Program-made: the position numbers and the translations under genes
Shown here: positions 1 to 7,610 of the stretch, in pieces
How positions within the stretch are numbered: position 1 is the first letter of the stretch
Layout of the letters: each line of letters starts with the position of its first letter
The notes under the pieces: model-generated
The model's database searches: none
Told to the model about the DNA's origin: nothing
The model's input: only the letters and a program-made list of their open reading frames with translations
Assembly (NCBI RefSeq): GCF_015752315.1
Contig: NZ_JADOVJ010000001.1
Location: 4,332,501-4,396,500 of the forward strand
DNA from: Nocardioides luteus
Lineage (GTDB): Bacteria > Actinomycetota > Actinomycetes > Propionibacteriales > Nocardioidaceae
Reading direction: 5' to 3'
DNA length: 64,000 bases

Positions 1-154
1 CGCCGGCGGCCTCGAGCAGCGGGATCAGGGGTCCGTGCTCGGGCACGACCACGGTGACCCGCTGCCCCGCCTGGTGCAGCCCACGCACCGTCTCGACCAG
101 CTGAAGATCGGAGCCGTAGACGTCCGGTGACGGGTGGGCGACCAACAAACGCAT
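1..154 (-). CDS. glycosyltransferase, N-terminal fragment
   Basis: The reverse strand reads from an ATG at 154 to the window edge without a stop (about 51 codons). The visible start, MRLLVAHPSPDVYGSDLQLV, then a stretch ending in VVVPEHGPL, is the beginning of a GT-B glycosyltransferase: beta-strand, glycine-containing loop, helix. The rest lies outside the window. There is no Shine-Dalgarno sequence; a TACCTT hexamer lies 8 nt before the ATG, so the message is probably leaderless. It diverges from the gene at 311 and shares the inverted-repeat box at 210-225. Acceptor and donor sugars cannot be judged from this fragment. Confidence 0.75.
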   Translation of the reverse strand, partial: MRLLVAHPSPDVYGSDLQLVETVRGLHQAGQRVTVVVPEHGPLIPLLEAAG

Positions 155-209
155 GATGAGTAAAGGTAGGCCACCCGAACGGCCCGGGCCGAAGGTCCTG
201 GCAAAGTCC

Positions 210-225
210 TACCCAGATCTGGGGA
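210..225. promoter_or_regulatory. 7-2-7 inverted repeat box, divergent promoter region
   Basis: TACCCAGATCTGGGGA is a near-perfect inverted repeat. Its centre (217.5) is 63.5 bp from the ATG at 154, which has TACCTT 8 nt before it. To the right a TAGGGT hexamer at 265-270 starts 47.5 bp from the centre. It belongs to a family of similar boxes also seen at 8990, 13835, 19634, 29625, 36241, 36263, 47189 and 52548. The role as an activator site is inferred. Confidence 0.6.
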
Positions 226-310
226 GCCAACGGCCTCGGTGACCTGGGAGGACCGAGGGTCCTCTAGGGTCCCGATGTCCCCCCCACGTATCAGCAAAGC
301 AGGATCGAGC

Positions 311-1069
311 ATGGCCGCGACCGGCGCCGAACGCGCCCCCGGCGGGTTCCGTACGCACCTGCAGGCGCTGGGGCAGGCGCAGAAGCCCTCGCTCAACACC
401 GCGGCCTACTCGCGGCTCGTCAACCGGCCCGCCGGCCGGGTTGTCGCCGCGGCCGCGCACACGCTCGGCGCGACGCCCAACCAGGTGACGGCGCTGAGCG
501 CGACGCTCTCGGCCGCCGGCCTGGCGGTGCTCGCGCTGGTCGAGCCGCGCTGGTGGACCGGGGTCGTGGTCGCGTTGCTGCTCGCCGCTGGCTACGTGCT
601 CGACTCCTCCGACGGCCAGCTCGCCCGGCTGCGTGGTGGCGGGTCGCGCTCGGGCGAGTGGCTCGACCACACCATCGACTGCTTCAAGACGGCCGGTCTG
701 CACCTGGCGGTGCTCGTCTCCTGCTACCGCTTCGGTCCGGACTCCGACGGGTGGCTGCTGGTGCCGCTCGGGTTCGAGGTGGTCGCCGTGGTGACGTACT
801 TCGGGCTGATCCTGATGCCGACCCTGCGCCCCGCCTCCTCCGGGTCGCCGTCGGCGGCGGTCCACGAGAACCCGCTGCGCAAGTGGGCGCTGCTGCCGAT
901 GGACTACGGCGCGCAGTGCTGGATGTTCGTGGTGCTCGGGTTCGGGATGCTCATCTGGTGGACCTACGCGCTGGTCTTCGCCTGCAACGCCGCCGCGCTG
1001 GCCGTCGCGCTGCGCAAGTGGTGGCGTGAGCTGCGGGCGCTGGACGGCCCCTCGCAGGTGTCGCGATGA
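311..1069 (+). CDS. CDP-alcohol phosphatidyltransferase family membrane protein
   Basis: The 252-residue product carries the full CDP-alcohol phosphotransferase signature D-G-x2-A-R-x8-G-x3-D-x3-D, seen as DGQLARLRGGGSRSGEWLDH followed by TID, in the N-terminal third. Several hydrophobic segments follow, as expected for this integral membrane enzyme family, which transfers a phospho-alcohol from a CDP-alcohol to an acceptor. In a polysaccharide locus the substrate need not be diacylglycerol; transfer of an alditol phosphate is possible. The start was set at ATG 311 (AGGA about 8 nt upstream). ATG 275 lies in frame 4 nt after the TAGGGT -10 and is the alternative. The stop overlaps the next start by ATGA (1066-1069), so the two genes are translationally coupled. 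Confidence 0.85.
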   Translation: MAATGAERAPGGFRTHLQALGQAQKPSLNTAAYSRLVNRPAGRVVAAAAHTLGATPNQVTALSATLSAAGLAVLALVEPRWWTGVVVALLLAAGYVLDSSDGQLARLRGGGSRSGEWLDHTIDCFKTAGLHLAVLVSCYRFGPDSDGWLLVPLGFEVVAVVTYFGLILMPTLRPASSGSPSAAVHENPLRKWALLPMDYGAQCWMFVVLGFGMLIWWTYALVFACNAAALAVALRKWWRELRALDGPSQVSR

Positions 1070-2961
1070 GCGACCTCGCCCGGGTTGCCGTGGTCGTGGT
1101 CAGCTACGGCGATCCGGCGCTGCTCGAACGGCACACGACCCGGGTCGCCGCGGCGCTCCGGCCCGCCCGGATCGTGGTGGTCGACAACCACTCGACCGAC
1201 GCCCACCGCGCGGCGGTCCGAGCCCTCTGCGAGCGCGAGGGCTGGACCGGAGTCTTCCCGGGCACCAACACCGGCTTCGGCGCCGGCTGCAACCTGGGCG
1301 CCGCGGCCGCGCTGGCCGCGGGCGCCGAGGTGCTCCTCTTCCTCAACCCGGACGCCACGATCGACGCCGAGTCGGCGGTACGCCTCGTCGCCGCCGTCGA
1401 GGCCGAGCCGCTCCTGCTCGCCGGACCGACCGTGCTCGGCCCGGACGGGTCGGTCGCCTCTGCGGGACTCGATCTCGACCTCGACACCGGGACCATGCGC
1501 CCGTGGCGACGGCGCGCCGAGCATCCGGGGGCGGACACGCTGCCCTGGGTCACCGGGGCCTGCTTCGCGGTCACCCGTGAGCTGTGGGAGCGGCTGGCCG
1601 GCTTCGACGAGCGCTACTTCCTCTACTGGGAGGACGTCGACCTCTGCGCCCGCGTCCGGGCGTTCGGCGGCCGGGTCGCGGTCGTCGACGGTGCCACCGC
1701 GATCCACTCCGGAGGCGGAACCCAGCGCGCCGAGGGCTCCCGCGCCAAGTCGCCGGCCTACTACTACTTCAACATCCGCAACCGCGCCCTCTTCGCGCGG
1801 ACCTGGCTCAGCCAGGAGCAGGAGCGGGCCTGGCGTCGCGGGGCGGTCGGGGCTGCGTACGAGATCCTGATGCGGGGTGGACGTCGTCAGCTCCTGCACC
1901 CGGTACGCCCCGTCTCCGCCGTCCTCCAGGGACTGCGCGACGGCCGCCGCGACCGGCCGGTCCGGGTCATGGAATCGGTCCGCGAGCTGCGCGCGACGAC
2001 CAATCCCTACATCGTCCAGCTCGTCGAGACCCTCGGGCAGCGCGACGACACCGACGTGCTCCTGTTCAGCTTCCGGCGCGCCCTCGCGGGCCGCTACGAC
2101 GTCTTCCACGTGCACTGGCCCGAGCTGCTGATGACGTCGGCGAGCACACGCCTCCGTCGCCTGGCCCGCCGCCTGCTCACCGCCGCGTTCGTCGCCCGGC
2201 TGTGGCTGACCAGGACCCCGGTCGTACGCACCTGGCACAACCTCGCCCGCCCCGACGGCCTGTCCCGCTGGGACCACCGGCTCCTGGACGCCCTCGAGCG
2301 CCGCACCCGGCACATCATCCGGCTCACCGAGCAGACCGCTCCCCCGCTCGAGGTGCCGACCTCGACGATCCTCCACGCCCACTACCGCGACTGGTTCGAG
2401 CGGATCGAGCCCGCCGCCGAGGTCACCCCGAACCCGCGGCGTGCCCTCTACTTCGGCCTGATCAAGCCCTACAAGGGCGTCGAGCAGCTTCTGGAGGCGG
2501 TCGCCGACAGTCCCGAGGCAGACCTGGACGTACGCCTCGTCGGCTCCCCAGCCGACCCCACCCTCGCCGACCGGGTCCGCGCCGCGGTATCGGCCGACCC
2601 ACGGATCAGCGCCGAGCTGAGCTACGCCGACGACGCCACCCTGGCCGCCGAGATCGCCGCCGCCGCCCTGGTCGTGCTGCCCTACAAGGCGATGCACAAC
2701 TCCGGCGCCCTCCTGCTCGCCCTTTCCCTCGACACCCCCGTCCTCGCCCCCGACAACGAGGTCAACCGCCGCCTCGCCGAGGAGGTCGGCGAAGGCTGGC
2801 TCCACCTCTTCGACGGCACCCTCACCATCGAGGACCTGGAACGCACGTTGAAGGCGGTCGCGGCCGGTCCGCCCCCTGGCCGCCCCGACCTGTCGGCGCG
2901 GGAGTGGCCGGAGTCCGCCGCACTCCACGCCGCAGCCTTCCGAGCCGCCCTGCTCCCCTGA
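1066..2961 (+). CDS. two-domain glycosyltransferase (GT2 fused to GT-B)
   Basis: 631 residues containing two glycosyltransferases. Residues 1 to about 285 are a GT2 (GT-A fold) domain: VAVVVVSYGDPALLERH start, VVDNHSTD, LFLNPDA, and the acceptor-side segment FDERYFLYWEDVDLCARVR typical of rhamnosyltransferase-like members. Residues from about 305 on are a GT-B domain with FHVHWPELLMTS, TWHNLARPDG, LYFGLIKPYKG and LPYKAMHNSGA, resembling beta-1,4-mannosyltransferase-like proteins of exopolysaccharide loci. A single polypeptide probably adds two consecutive sugars. It is coupled to the CDP-alcohol transferase by a 4-bp overlap. The gene ends directly at a 32-bp repeat array. Confidence 0.85.
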   Translation: MSDLARVAVVVVSYGDPALLERHTTRVAAALRPARIVVVDNHSTDAHRAAVRALCEREGWTGVFPGTNTGFGAGCNLGAAAALAAGAEVLLFLNPDATIDAESAVRLVAAVEAEPLLLAGPTVLGPDGSVASAGLDLDLDTGTMRPWRRRAEHPGADTLPWVTGACFAVTRELWERLAGFDERYFLYWEDVDLCARVRAFGGRVAVVDGATAIHSGGGTQRAEGSRAKSPAYYYFNIRNRALFARTWLSQEQERAWRRGAVGAAYEILMRGGRRQLLHPVRPVSAVLQGLRDGRRDRPVRVMESVRELRATTNPYIVQLVETLGQRDDTDVLLFSFRRALAGRYDVFHVHWPELLMTSASTRLRRLARRLLTAAFVARLWLTRTPVVRTWHNLARPDGLSRWDHRLLDALERRTRHIIRLTEQTAPPLEVPTSTILHAHYRDWFERIEPAAEVTPNPRRALYFGLIKPYKGVEQLLEAVADSPEADLDVRLVGSPADPTLADRVRAAVSADPRISAELSYADDATLAAEIAAAALVVLPYKAMHNSGALLLALSLDTPVLAPDNEVNRRLAEEVGEGWLHLFDGTLTIEDLERTLKAVAAGPPPGRPDLSAREWPESAALHAAAFRAALLP

Positions 2962-2970
2962 GCCGGGCAA

Positions 2971-3185
2971 CGCCGACCCGGCGCATCTGTCCCGCCACCC
3001 ACCGCCGACCCGGCGCATCTGTCCCGCCACCCAGCGCCGACCCGGCGCACCTGTCCCGCCACCCAGCGCCGACCCGGCGCACCTGTCCCACCACCCAGCA
3101 CCGACCCGGCGCACCTGTCCCACCACCCAGCACCGACCCGGCGCACCTGTCCCACCACCCAGCACCGACTCGGCGCGTCTGTTCC
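2971..3185 (-). repeat. tandem 32-bp repeat array, left arm (7 copies)
   Basis: The core GACCCGGCGCAYCTGTCCC begins at 2975, 3007, 3039, 3071, 3103, 3135 and 3167, an exact 32-bp period seven times; the last copies vary by a few bases. Read on the reverse strand the unit is GGGACAGRTGCGCCGGGTCG, the same family as the right arm at 3253-3535. The two arms are therefore inverted relative to each other. There are no spacers, so this is not CRISPR. Confidence 0.9.
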
Positions 3186-3252
3186 GCAGCAGAACGGCGC
3201 CAAGGCCGGCGATGCCGCGCCTGCACCTACAGCACAGAACCGGACCGGATGC

Positions 3253-3535
3253 GTGAGACAGTCACGCCGATTGGGGCGTTCCGTCCGAGACACTCACGCC
3301 GACTCGAGCGCTCCAACCGAGACACTCACGCCGACTCGAGCGCTCCAACCGAGACACTCACGCCGACTCGAGCGCTCCAACCGAGACACTCACGCCAACT
3401 CGAGCGCTCCACCCGAGACACTCAAGCCAACTCGAGCGCTCCACCCGAGACACTCACGCCAACTCGAGCGCTCCACCCGAGACAGTCGCGCCGACTCGAG
3501 CGTTCCACGCGGGACATTTGCGCCGGGTCGGCGGG
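3253..3535 (+). repeat. tandem 32-bp repeat array, right arm (9 copies)
   Basis: Nine units with exact 32-bp period: the same register falls at 3270, 3302, 3334, 3366, 3398, 3430, 3462, 3494 and 3526. The common unit is GAGACACTCACGCCGACTCG followed by AGCGCTCCAACC. The last unit, GGGACATTTGCGCCGGGTCG, matches the reverse complement of the left-arm unit, showing common ancestry. A 65-bp centre (3186-3252) separates the arms and recurs in diverged form at 41776-41850. The array ends just upstream of the promoter of the gene at 3566. Confidence 0.9.
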
Positions 3536-3552
3536 GATGTGCGGTTCTTTAC

Positions 3553-3558
3553 TAACCT
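3553..3558 (+). promoter_or_regulatory. -10 hexamer of a leaderless promoter
   Basis: TAACCT lies 7 nt before the GTG at 3566; the intervening GAAGAAC is identical to that between TACCGT (13891) and ATG 13904. No ribosome binding site is present, so the transcript should begin at or next to the start codon. No matching -35 and no inverted-repeat box were found here. Confidence 0.5.
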
Positions 3559-3565
3559 GAAGAAC

Positions 3566-4768
3566 GTGCCTCCTCCCCCAGACCACTCACCGAAACGCCC
3601 ACCGGTCTGGATCTCGGTGGCCTCGTTCGTGAGCAGCTTCGACCGGTTCGTGGTGAGCCCGATCCTGGTCCTGGTCGCGGCGACGTTCGGGGTCTCGGTG
3701 GGGCAGGCGGTGGCGATCGCGAGCGGCTACTACCTGGCGTACGGGCTGTCCCAGCCGTTGTGGGGAGCACTCTCGGACAGGTTCGGCAGGGTCCGGCTGA
3801 TGCAGGGGGCGCTCGTCGGGGCGGGGATCGCGGGGCTGGTGTCGGCGGCGGCGCCGAACCTGATCACGCTGGTCGTGGTGCGGGTGGTCGCGGGGGCCTT
3901 CTTCGGGGCGATCGTGCCGACGTCACTGACGTACGTCGGCGACACCGTCTCCGCCACCCACCGGCAGCGGGCGCTCTCGGACCTGATGGCCGCGATGGCG
4001 GTCGGGACCGCGCTGGCGGCGGCCGCGGCGGGGATCACGGGTCAGCTGGCGGGATGGCGGGTCGTGTTCGCGGTACCGGCGATCGTGGCCCTGGTCAGCG
4101 CCTGGGGCCTGAGGAGGCTCGCCGAACCACCGCGAGCCACGAACGGCGGGGTCGGAGCCGCCTTCCGGGCCGCGCTGAGCAACCGCTGGGTGATGGTGGT
4201 CGGGCTGCTGGTCTTCGTCGAGGGCGGCCTGGTCCTGGGCGTGCTCACCCTCCTCGCCCCCGCCCTGCAGGCCCAGGGCGTCGACGCCGCGCGGGCGGGG
4301 CTCGCGGCCGCTGCGTACGGCATCGCGGTCCTGCTCTCCTCGCAGGTCCTCAAGGCGCTCACCCGGCGGCTCCCGCGGTGGGCGCTGATGGGGATCGGCG
4401 GCAGCGCCCTGACGGCCGGGTACGCCGTCGCGACCCTGCGCGTCTCGGTGCCCACCATCATCGGCATCGTCATCATGCTCGGGGTCACCTGGGCCTTCCT
4501 GCACACCTCGCTGCAGACCTGGGCCACCTCGATCGTCCCGGAGGCGCGCGGCACGGTCGTGGCCTGCTTCGCCGCCTCCCTCTTCATCGGCAGCTCCGTC
4601 GCAGCCGTCCTCGCCGGCCCGGCCGCCGACCACAACCGGTGGCACACCCTCTTCACCATCAGCGCCGCGACCGCCGCCGTCCTCACCGTCGCCTGCGTCC
4701 TCGCCTACCGCGCCTACGCGGCCCGCGAGGCCGCACCGCGGGCGACGGACGTCGCCACCGACGTCTAG
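3566..4768 (+). CDS. MFS transporter, 12-segment drug/sugar efflux type
   Basis: 400 residues with about twelve hydrophobic segments. The first cytoplasmic loop has the MFS motif A form GALSDRFGRVRLM (residues about 60-75), and the N-terminal half continues with VVVRVVAGAFFGAIVPTSLTY, as in drug:H+ antiporter-like permeases. Start GTG 3566 was chosen because upstream in-frame codons fall inside the 32-bp repeat array and because a TAACCT box lies 7 nt before it. The gene stands alone between the repeat array and an A+T-rich island. Substrate unknown; export of a polysaccharide-related or toxic small molecule would fit. Confidence 0.8.
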   Translation: MPPPPDHSPKRPPVWISVASFVSSFDRFVVSPILVLVAATFGVSVGQAVAIASGYYLAYGLSQPLWGALSDRFGRVRLMQGALVGAGIAGLVSAAAPNLITLVVVRVVAGAFFGAIVPTSLTYVGDTVSATHRQRALSDLMAAMAVGTALAAAAAGITGQLAGWRVVFAVPAIVALVSAWGLRRLAEPPRATNGGVGAAFRAALSNRWVMVVGLLVFVEGGLVLGVLTLLAPALQAQGVDAARAGLAAAAYGIAVLLSSQVLKALTRRLPRWALMGIGGSALTAGYAVATLRVSVPTIIGIVIMLGVTWAFLHTSLQTWATSIVPEARGTVVACFAASLFIGSSVAAVLAGPAADHNRWHTLFTISAATAAVLTVACVLAYRAYAAREAAPRATDVATDV

Positions 4769-4828
4769 CCATCCCGCCGCATAGGCCTCGCCTTCACTAG
4801 GGACGGCCGGTGACAGCTCCAAAGCAGA

Positions 4829-5773
4829 GTGAAACAGGACGTTGTGGCAATACGTGGCTGCTTTCGAAGCGGTGGACCCCTAAGGTTGGTAACGGAATGT
4901 GTAGCGAACACTTTTCAACCACGGCGGACGGAGCTGCAGTACCATCTGGAGATGCAGCGGAGGCAATTGGTCCACCAGGTCATGACTGAGTTGGATTCGG
5001 CGACTGAGCGAGTTGATTACCCCGATCATCCCTTGCTCCTCAGAGGACCAGACGTTCTGGCGCTCGCCCGCGGAAGACTGACAGCCTATTTTGTCTACAA
5101 GGCGGGCGGGACACGGCCCACGAGCACTCAGGAAAGGTCCCGATTCCTGCTGACTCGCTTGGCATTTCCGCCTGGTACTGGAATTGTCCTCGTCACTGAT
5201 ACGACCGCGACCGTCGACTTCGGACCCAATGACATCCTCGTGGACGCGATCGTGACTATTCGGGAGTTCGCGCAATTCTCTAGATCGAGTACCAGGTTCG
5301 AGTCAACTGACACAGCGGACGTGATTGAGGACGTGCGACGATTTCACAGCGCGCGCTTCGCGGAAGCGTGGACTCGCGCGTTCGACGTACCCGAGCCCAC
5401 CCGAGCCCGATCAGAGAGACCTGGTGATCCCACGTCTGAAATCGCCGCTCGTCGGGACAACCTGAAGCGGGCTCGGTGGATGCAAGTCGACAATGGGGTT
5501 CTACACGCTCGGTCGCCAGCAAGGACAGGATCAGACCTCCGGAGGGCTGTGGCTCGCACTACCGTTGCCGCGACATCCCTCGACTACGACCTCACTCTAG
5601 GGCTGTCTGGCGTAGCCGAGACCTCAGCGAAACTCAGATCGGGAAACGGGCACCTAGTCATGCATTACTTCCACGACGAACAAGCACCTCGGAAGCCGGC
5701 CTTCGACGCCTTCAAACCCCAACGTGCAGCCGCGTTCGCAGGCGTCGAAGCTGTCAGATCTGGGCCCGAATGA
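4829..5773 (+). CDS. hypothetical protein, first gene of island module
   Basis: I do not recognise this family. The 314-residue frame begins at GTG 4829; TTG 4886 and ATG 4952 (MQRRQLVHQVMTELDSATER) are alternatives, and the true start is uncertain. No signal peptide or membrane segment is seen. The middle part alternates hydrophobic strands (LTAYFVYKAGG, GTGIVLVTDTTATVDF, DILVDAIVTIREF) with charged helices, suggesting a soluble alpha/beta protein. Base composition is visibly richer in A+T and codon use less biased than in flanking genes, as in recently acquired DNA. The stop overlaps the next start by ATGA (5770-5773), so the two products are likely made together and may interact. Confidence 0.55.
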   Translation: MKQDVVAIRGCFRSGGPLRLVTECVANTFQPRRTELQYHLEMQRRQLVHQVMTELDSATERVDYPDHPLLLRGPDVLALARGRLTAYFVYKAGGTRPTSTQERSRFLLTRLAFPPGTGIVLVTDTTATVDFGPNDILVDAIVTIREFAQFSRSSTRFESTDTADVIEDVRRFHSARFAEAWTRAFDVPEPTRARSERPGDPTSEIAARRDNLKRARWMQVDNGVLHARSPARTGSDLRRAVARTTVAATSLDYDLTLGLSGVAETSAKLRSGNGHLVMHYFHDEQAPRKPAFDAFKPQRAAAFAGVEAVRSGPE

Positions 5774-6198
5774 CCGCGAAGAAGAGGGTTGAAACTCTGC
5801 GTCTTCTCATCGGCCAAAATTCGGTTCTGAGCAATTCAGTGAAACTGGTCGCACTGTACGCCGAGCTTAACCGACTACTCGCCATCCGAACAGCAAAGCA
5901 CGACAGTCGTTGGCTCCTGTCTGTTCTCCACACAACGAGAGCACTAGACACGTCTCTTAGTGAGTTGCGGAACGCGAAAGGTTGGGGCTCAGGAACGAGC
6001 CTCAACGACCATCTTACGGTCTTCACGAAACATCAAATCCTGTACACCGCGGAACTCACGGCGTATCGCAACGAGATCGTGTACAAGCGAAACAAGTACA
6101 TGCACGAAGCAGGCGCCACCCCTGATCAACTGGAGGCCGATCGTATTCTCCGTGAGATGGAGGGTTGTCTCTCGGTTGTCATATCACGCCTGACATGA
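5770..6198 (+). CDS. HEPN-like protein with RNxxxH motif
   Basis: 142 residues, mostly alpha-helical by composition, with R107-N108-K-Y-M-H112 in the C-terminal part: the RNxxxH (Rx4H) signature of HEPN domains, many of which are RNases in toxin-antitoxin and abortive-infection systems. The preceding TAYRNEIVYK helix and following charged helix fit that fold. Start ATG 5770 is set by the ATGA overlap with the upstream stop. It shares the A+T-rich composition of its partner. HEPN assignment rests on one motif and predicted helicity only. A role in phage defence or as a toxin with the upstream gene as partner is inference. Confidence 0.5.
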   Translation: MTAKKRVETLRLLIGQNSVLSNSVKLVALYAELNRLLAIRTAKHDSRWLLSVLHTTRALDTSLSELRNAKGWGSGTSLNDHLTVFTKHQILYTAELTAYRNEIVYKRNKYMHEAGATPDQLEADRILREMEGCLSVVISRLT

Positions 6199-6373
6199 TC
6201 CTTAGGTCGACTGATTCCTGAGCCAGCTCGCACGGATTCTGTGTCCGTTGGGGCGATTACACCCGCTGGGCATGTAGTACTGACGACACCCTGGGCGCCT
6301 CGACTCAAAGGCACGAACTTGTTCCAGTCGCAGGGAGGCTCGATCTCGATAGACCCGACTATCGACTCTCAAG
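6199..6373. other. gene-free end of the A+T-rich island
   Basis: No convincing coding frame, tRNA or repeat is visible here. Composition remains less G+C-rich than the flanks until about 6360, where the reverse-strand glycosyltransferase ends. No att-like direct repeat bounding 4829-6360 was found by eye. Confidence 0.4.
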
Positions 6374-7489
6374 TCAGCGCATGTGGGCGCGCAGGAGCGC
6401 CTCGTACTGGTCGGTGATCCGGCTCCAGGTGAACTCGGCCGAGTGCCGGGCCCGGGCGCCCGCGGACAGGGATGCAGCGAGCTCGGGCTCGGACAGGAGC
6501 CGCTCCAGCGCGGTGACGACGCCGGCCTCGTCGGAGAAGTAGAGCGCGGCGCCGTCGGCGACCCAGCGGTTGTAGCGGTTGTCGTGGGCGATCACGGCGT
6601 TGCCGCAACCCAGCGCCTCGACCAGCGATGGGTTGGTGCCGCCGACCTGATGCCCGTGGACGTACGCCACCGAGTGGAAGCGCAGGGCCGAGACGATGTC
6701 GGTGTCGTAGATCGCACCGAGGAAGACGACCTCGTCGCTCGCCGCCTCGAGGACGGCGCGCTGGTAGGCGTCCGCCGGATCATAGGAGCCCAGGACGACC
6801 AGCTTCCGGCCCCACCGGCGGCTGGAGAAGGCCCGGACGACCTCGAGGATGCTGTTCTCCGGCACCGGGCGGGCGATCAGGGTGAGATAGGAGCCCGGCT
6901 CCAGCCCGTGGTCGAGCACCGGCCACTCCGGTGCATCGACAACAGGCGGCGCACCGTAGGCGATCGTGGTGATCTTCTCGACCGGCACCCGGGTCGCCAG
7001 GTGACGGGCGATCTCGGGGTGGTCGGCGATCAGGTGGTCACCGAGCCAGCAGGCGGCCCGCTCCTGGGTCCACAGGAAGGCCTTCTCGGGGCCGGACCAG
7101 CGGGCCCGCTTCCACTCGATGCCGTCCATGTTGATGATGTTGGGGACGCGGCGGGAGCGGAGCACCGAGTTGAGCGCGCCGGTGTTGTAGCCGAACGTCA
7201 CGCAGACGCTGCCGTCCTGCGCGGCCTCGCGGGCGGCATGCCGCACCGCACCGACGTCGAACTCGATCGTCCCGCGCGGACCGTCGTGACGGGCCGGCAC
7301 GTGGACGCGCTCGATGCCCTTCCACGAGTCGATGCGCAGGTCTGCGTGCGGCTCGTCGTCCTGGCAGTAGACGACCACGCGCCAGCCGCGGTCGACCAGG
7401 TCGAGTCCGATGTTCTCCACCGCGGTCTCGAAGCCGCCGTGGGCAGCGGGCACACCACGGGTGCCGAGCATCCGTACAGTGGGGGTCAC
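6374..7489 (-). CDS. glycosyltransferase with DUF1972 (rhamnosyltransferase-like)
   Basis: 371 residues. The N-terminus VRMLGTRGVPAAHGGFETAV is the hallmark of DUF1972 glycosyltransferases (GTRGVPxxxGGFE), many of which transfer rhamnose in polysaccharide assembly. The C-terminal half is a GT4 domain with YLTLIARPVPENSILEVVRAF, LGSYDPADAYQ and the donor-site segment HQVGGTNPSLVEALGCGNAV. GTG 7489 was chosen as start because AGGAG lies just upstream (7500-7504); ATG 7513 would place that sequence inside the gene. It is read toward the island and is transcribed separately from the gene at 7608. Confidence 0.85.
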   Translation of the reverse strand: MTPTVRMLGTRGVPAAHGGFETAVENIGLDLVDRGWRVVVYCQDDEPHADLRIDSWKGIERVHVPARHDGPRGTIEFDVGAVRHAAREAAQDGSVCVTFGYNTGALNSVLRSRRVPNIINMDGIEWKRARWSGPEKAFLWTQERAACWLGDHLIADHPEIARHLATRVPVEKITTIAYGAPPVVDAPEWPVLDHGLEPGSYLTLIARPVPENSILEVVRAFSSRRWGRKLVVLGSYDPADAYQRAVLEAASDEVVFLGAIYDTDIVSALRFHSVAYVHGHQVGGTNPSLVEALGCGNAVIAHDNRYNRWVADGAALYFSDEAGVVTALERLLSEPELAASLSAGARARHSAEFTWSRITDQYEALLRAHMR

Positions 7490-7594
7490 GTGGGGTTGAC
7501 TCCTAGTTCGCAAGGAGCCGACAGCCCCTATTTTCGATATAAGGAGCCATCCAAGGGGATCCGCGCGGATCGCGGTCCCGAACCCGGGTTCATA

Positions 7595-7610
7595 TACCCG
7601 AAATGGGTTA
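7595..7610 (-). promoter_or_regulatory. 7-2-7 inverted repeat box upstream of 6374 gene
   Basis: TACCCGAAATGGGTTA (plus strand) overlaps the last codon of the neighbouring gene. Its centre is about 60 bp upstream of a predicted start in the minus direction near 7542, where TTGGAT (7554-7549) could be the -10. From there a leader of about 50 nt with AGGAG leads to GTG 7489. One of the best matches to the box family, although the -10 is weak. Confidence 0.5.

Noticed and set aside
964..3165. Minus-strand 733-codon frame with a repeated GWWDRCAGS-like peptide
   Set aside because: The repeats come from the intergenic 32-bp array, and the rest lies antisense to the fused glycosyltransferase.
2971..3535. 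CRISPR array
   Set aside because: The 32-bp units follow one another directly with no unique spacers, units drift gradually, and no cas genes are present.
5048..5104. PD-(D/E)xK nuclease in the first island gene
   Set aside because: A PD dipeptide and a following lysine are present (P74-D75 to K91), but the acidic residue two before the lysine is valine, so the catalytic triad is not supported.
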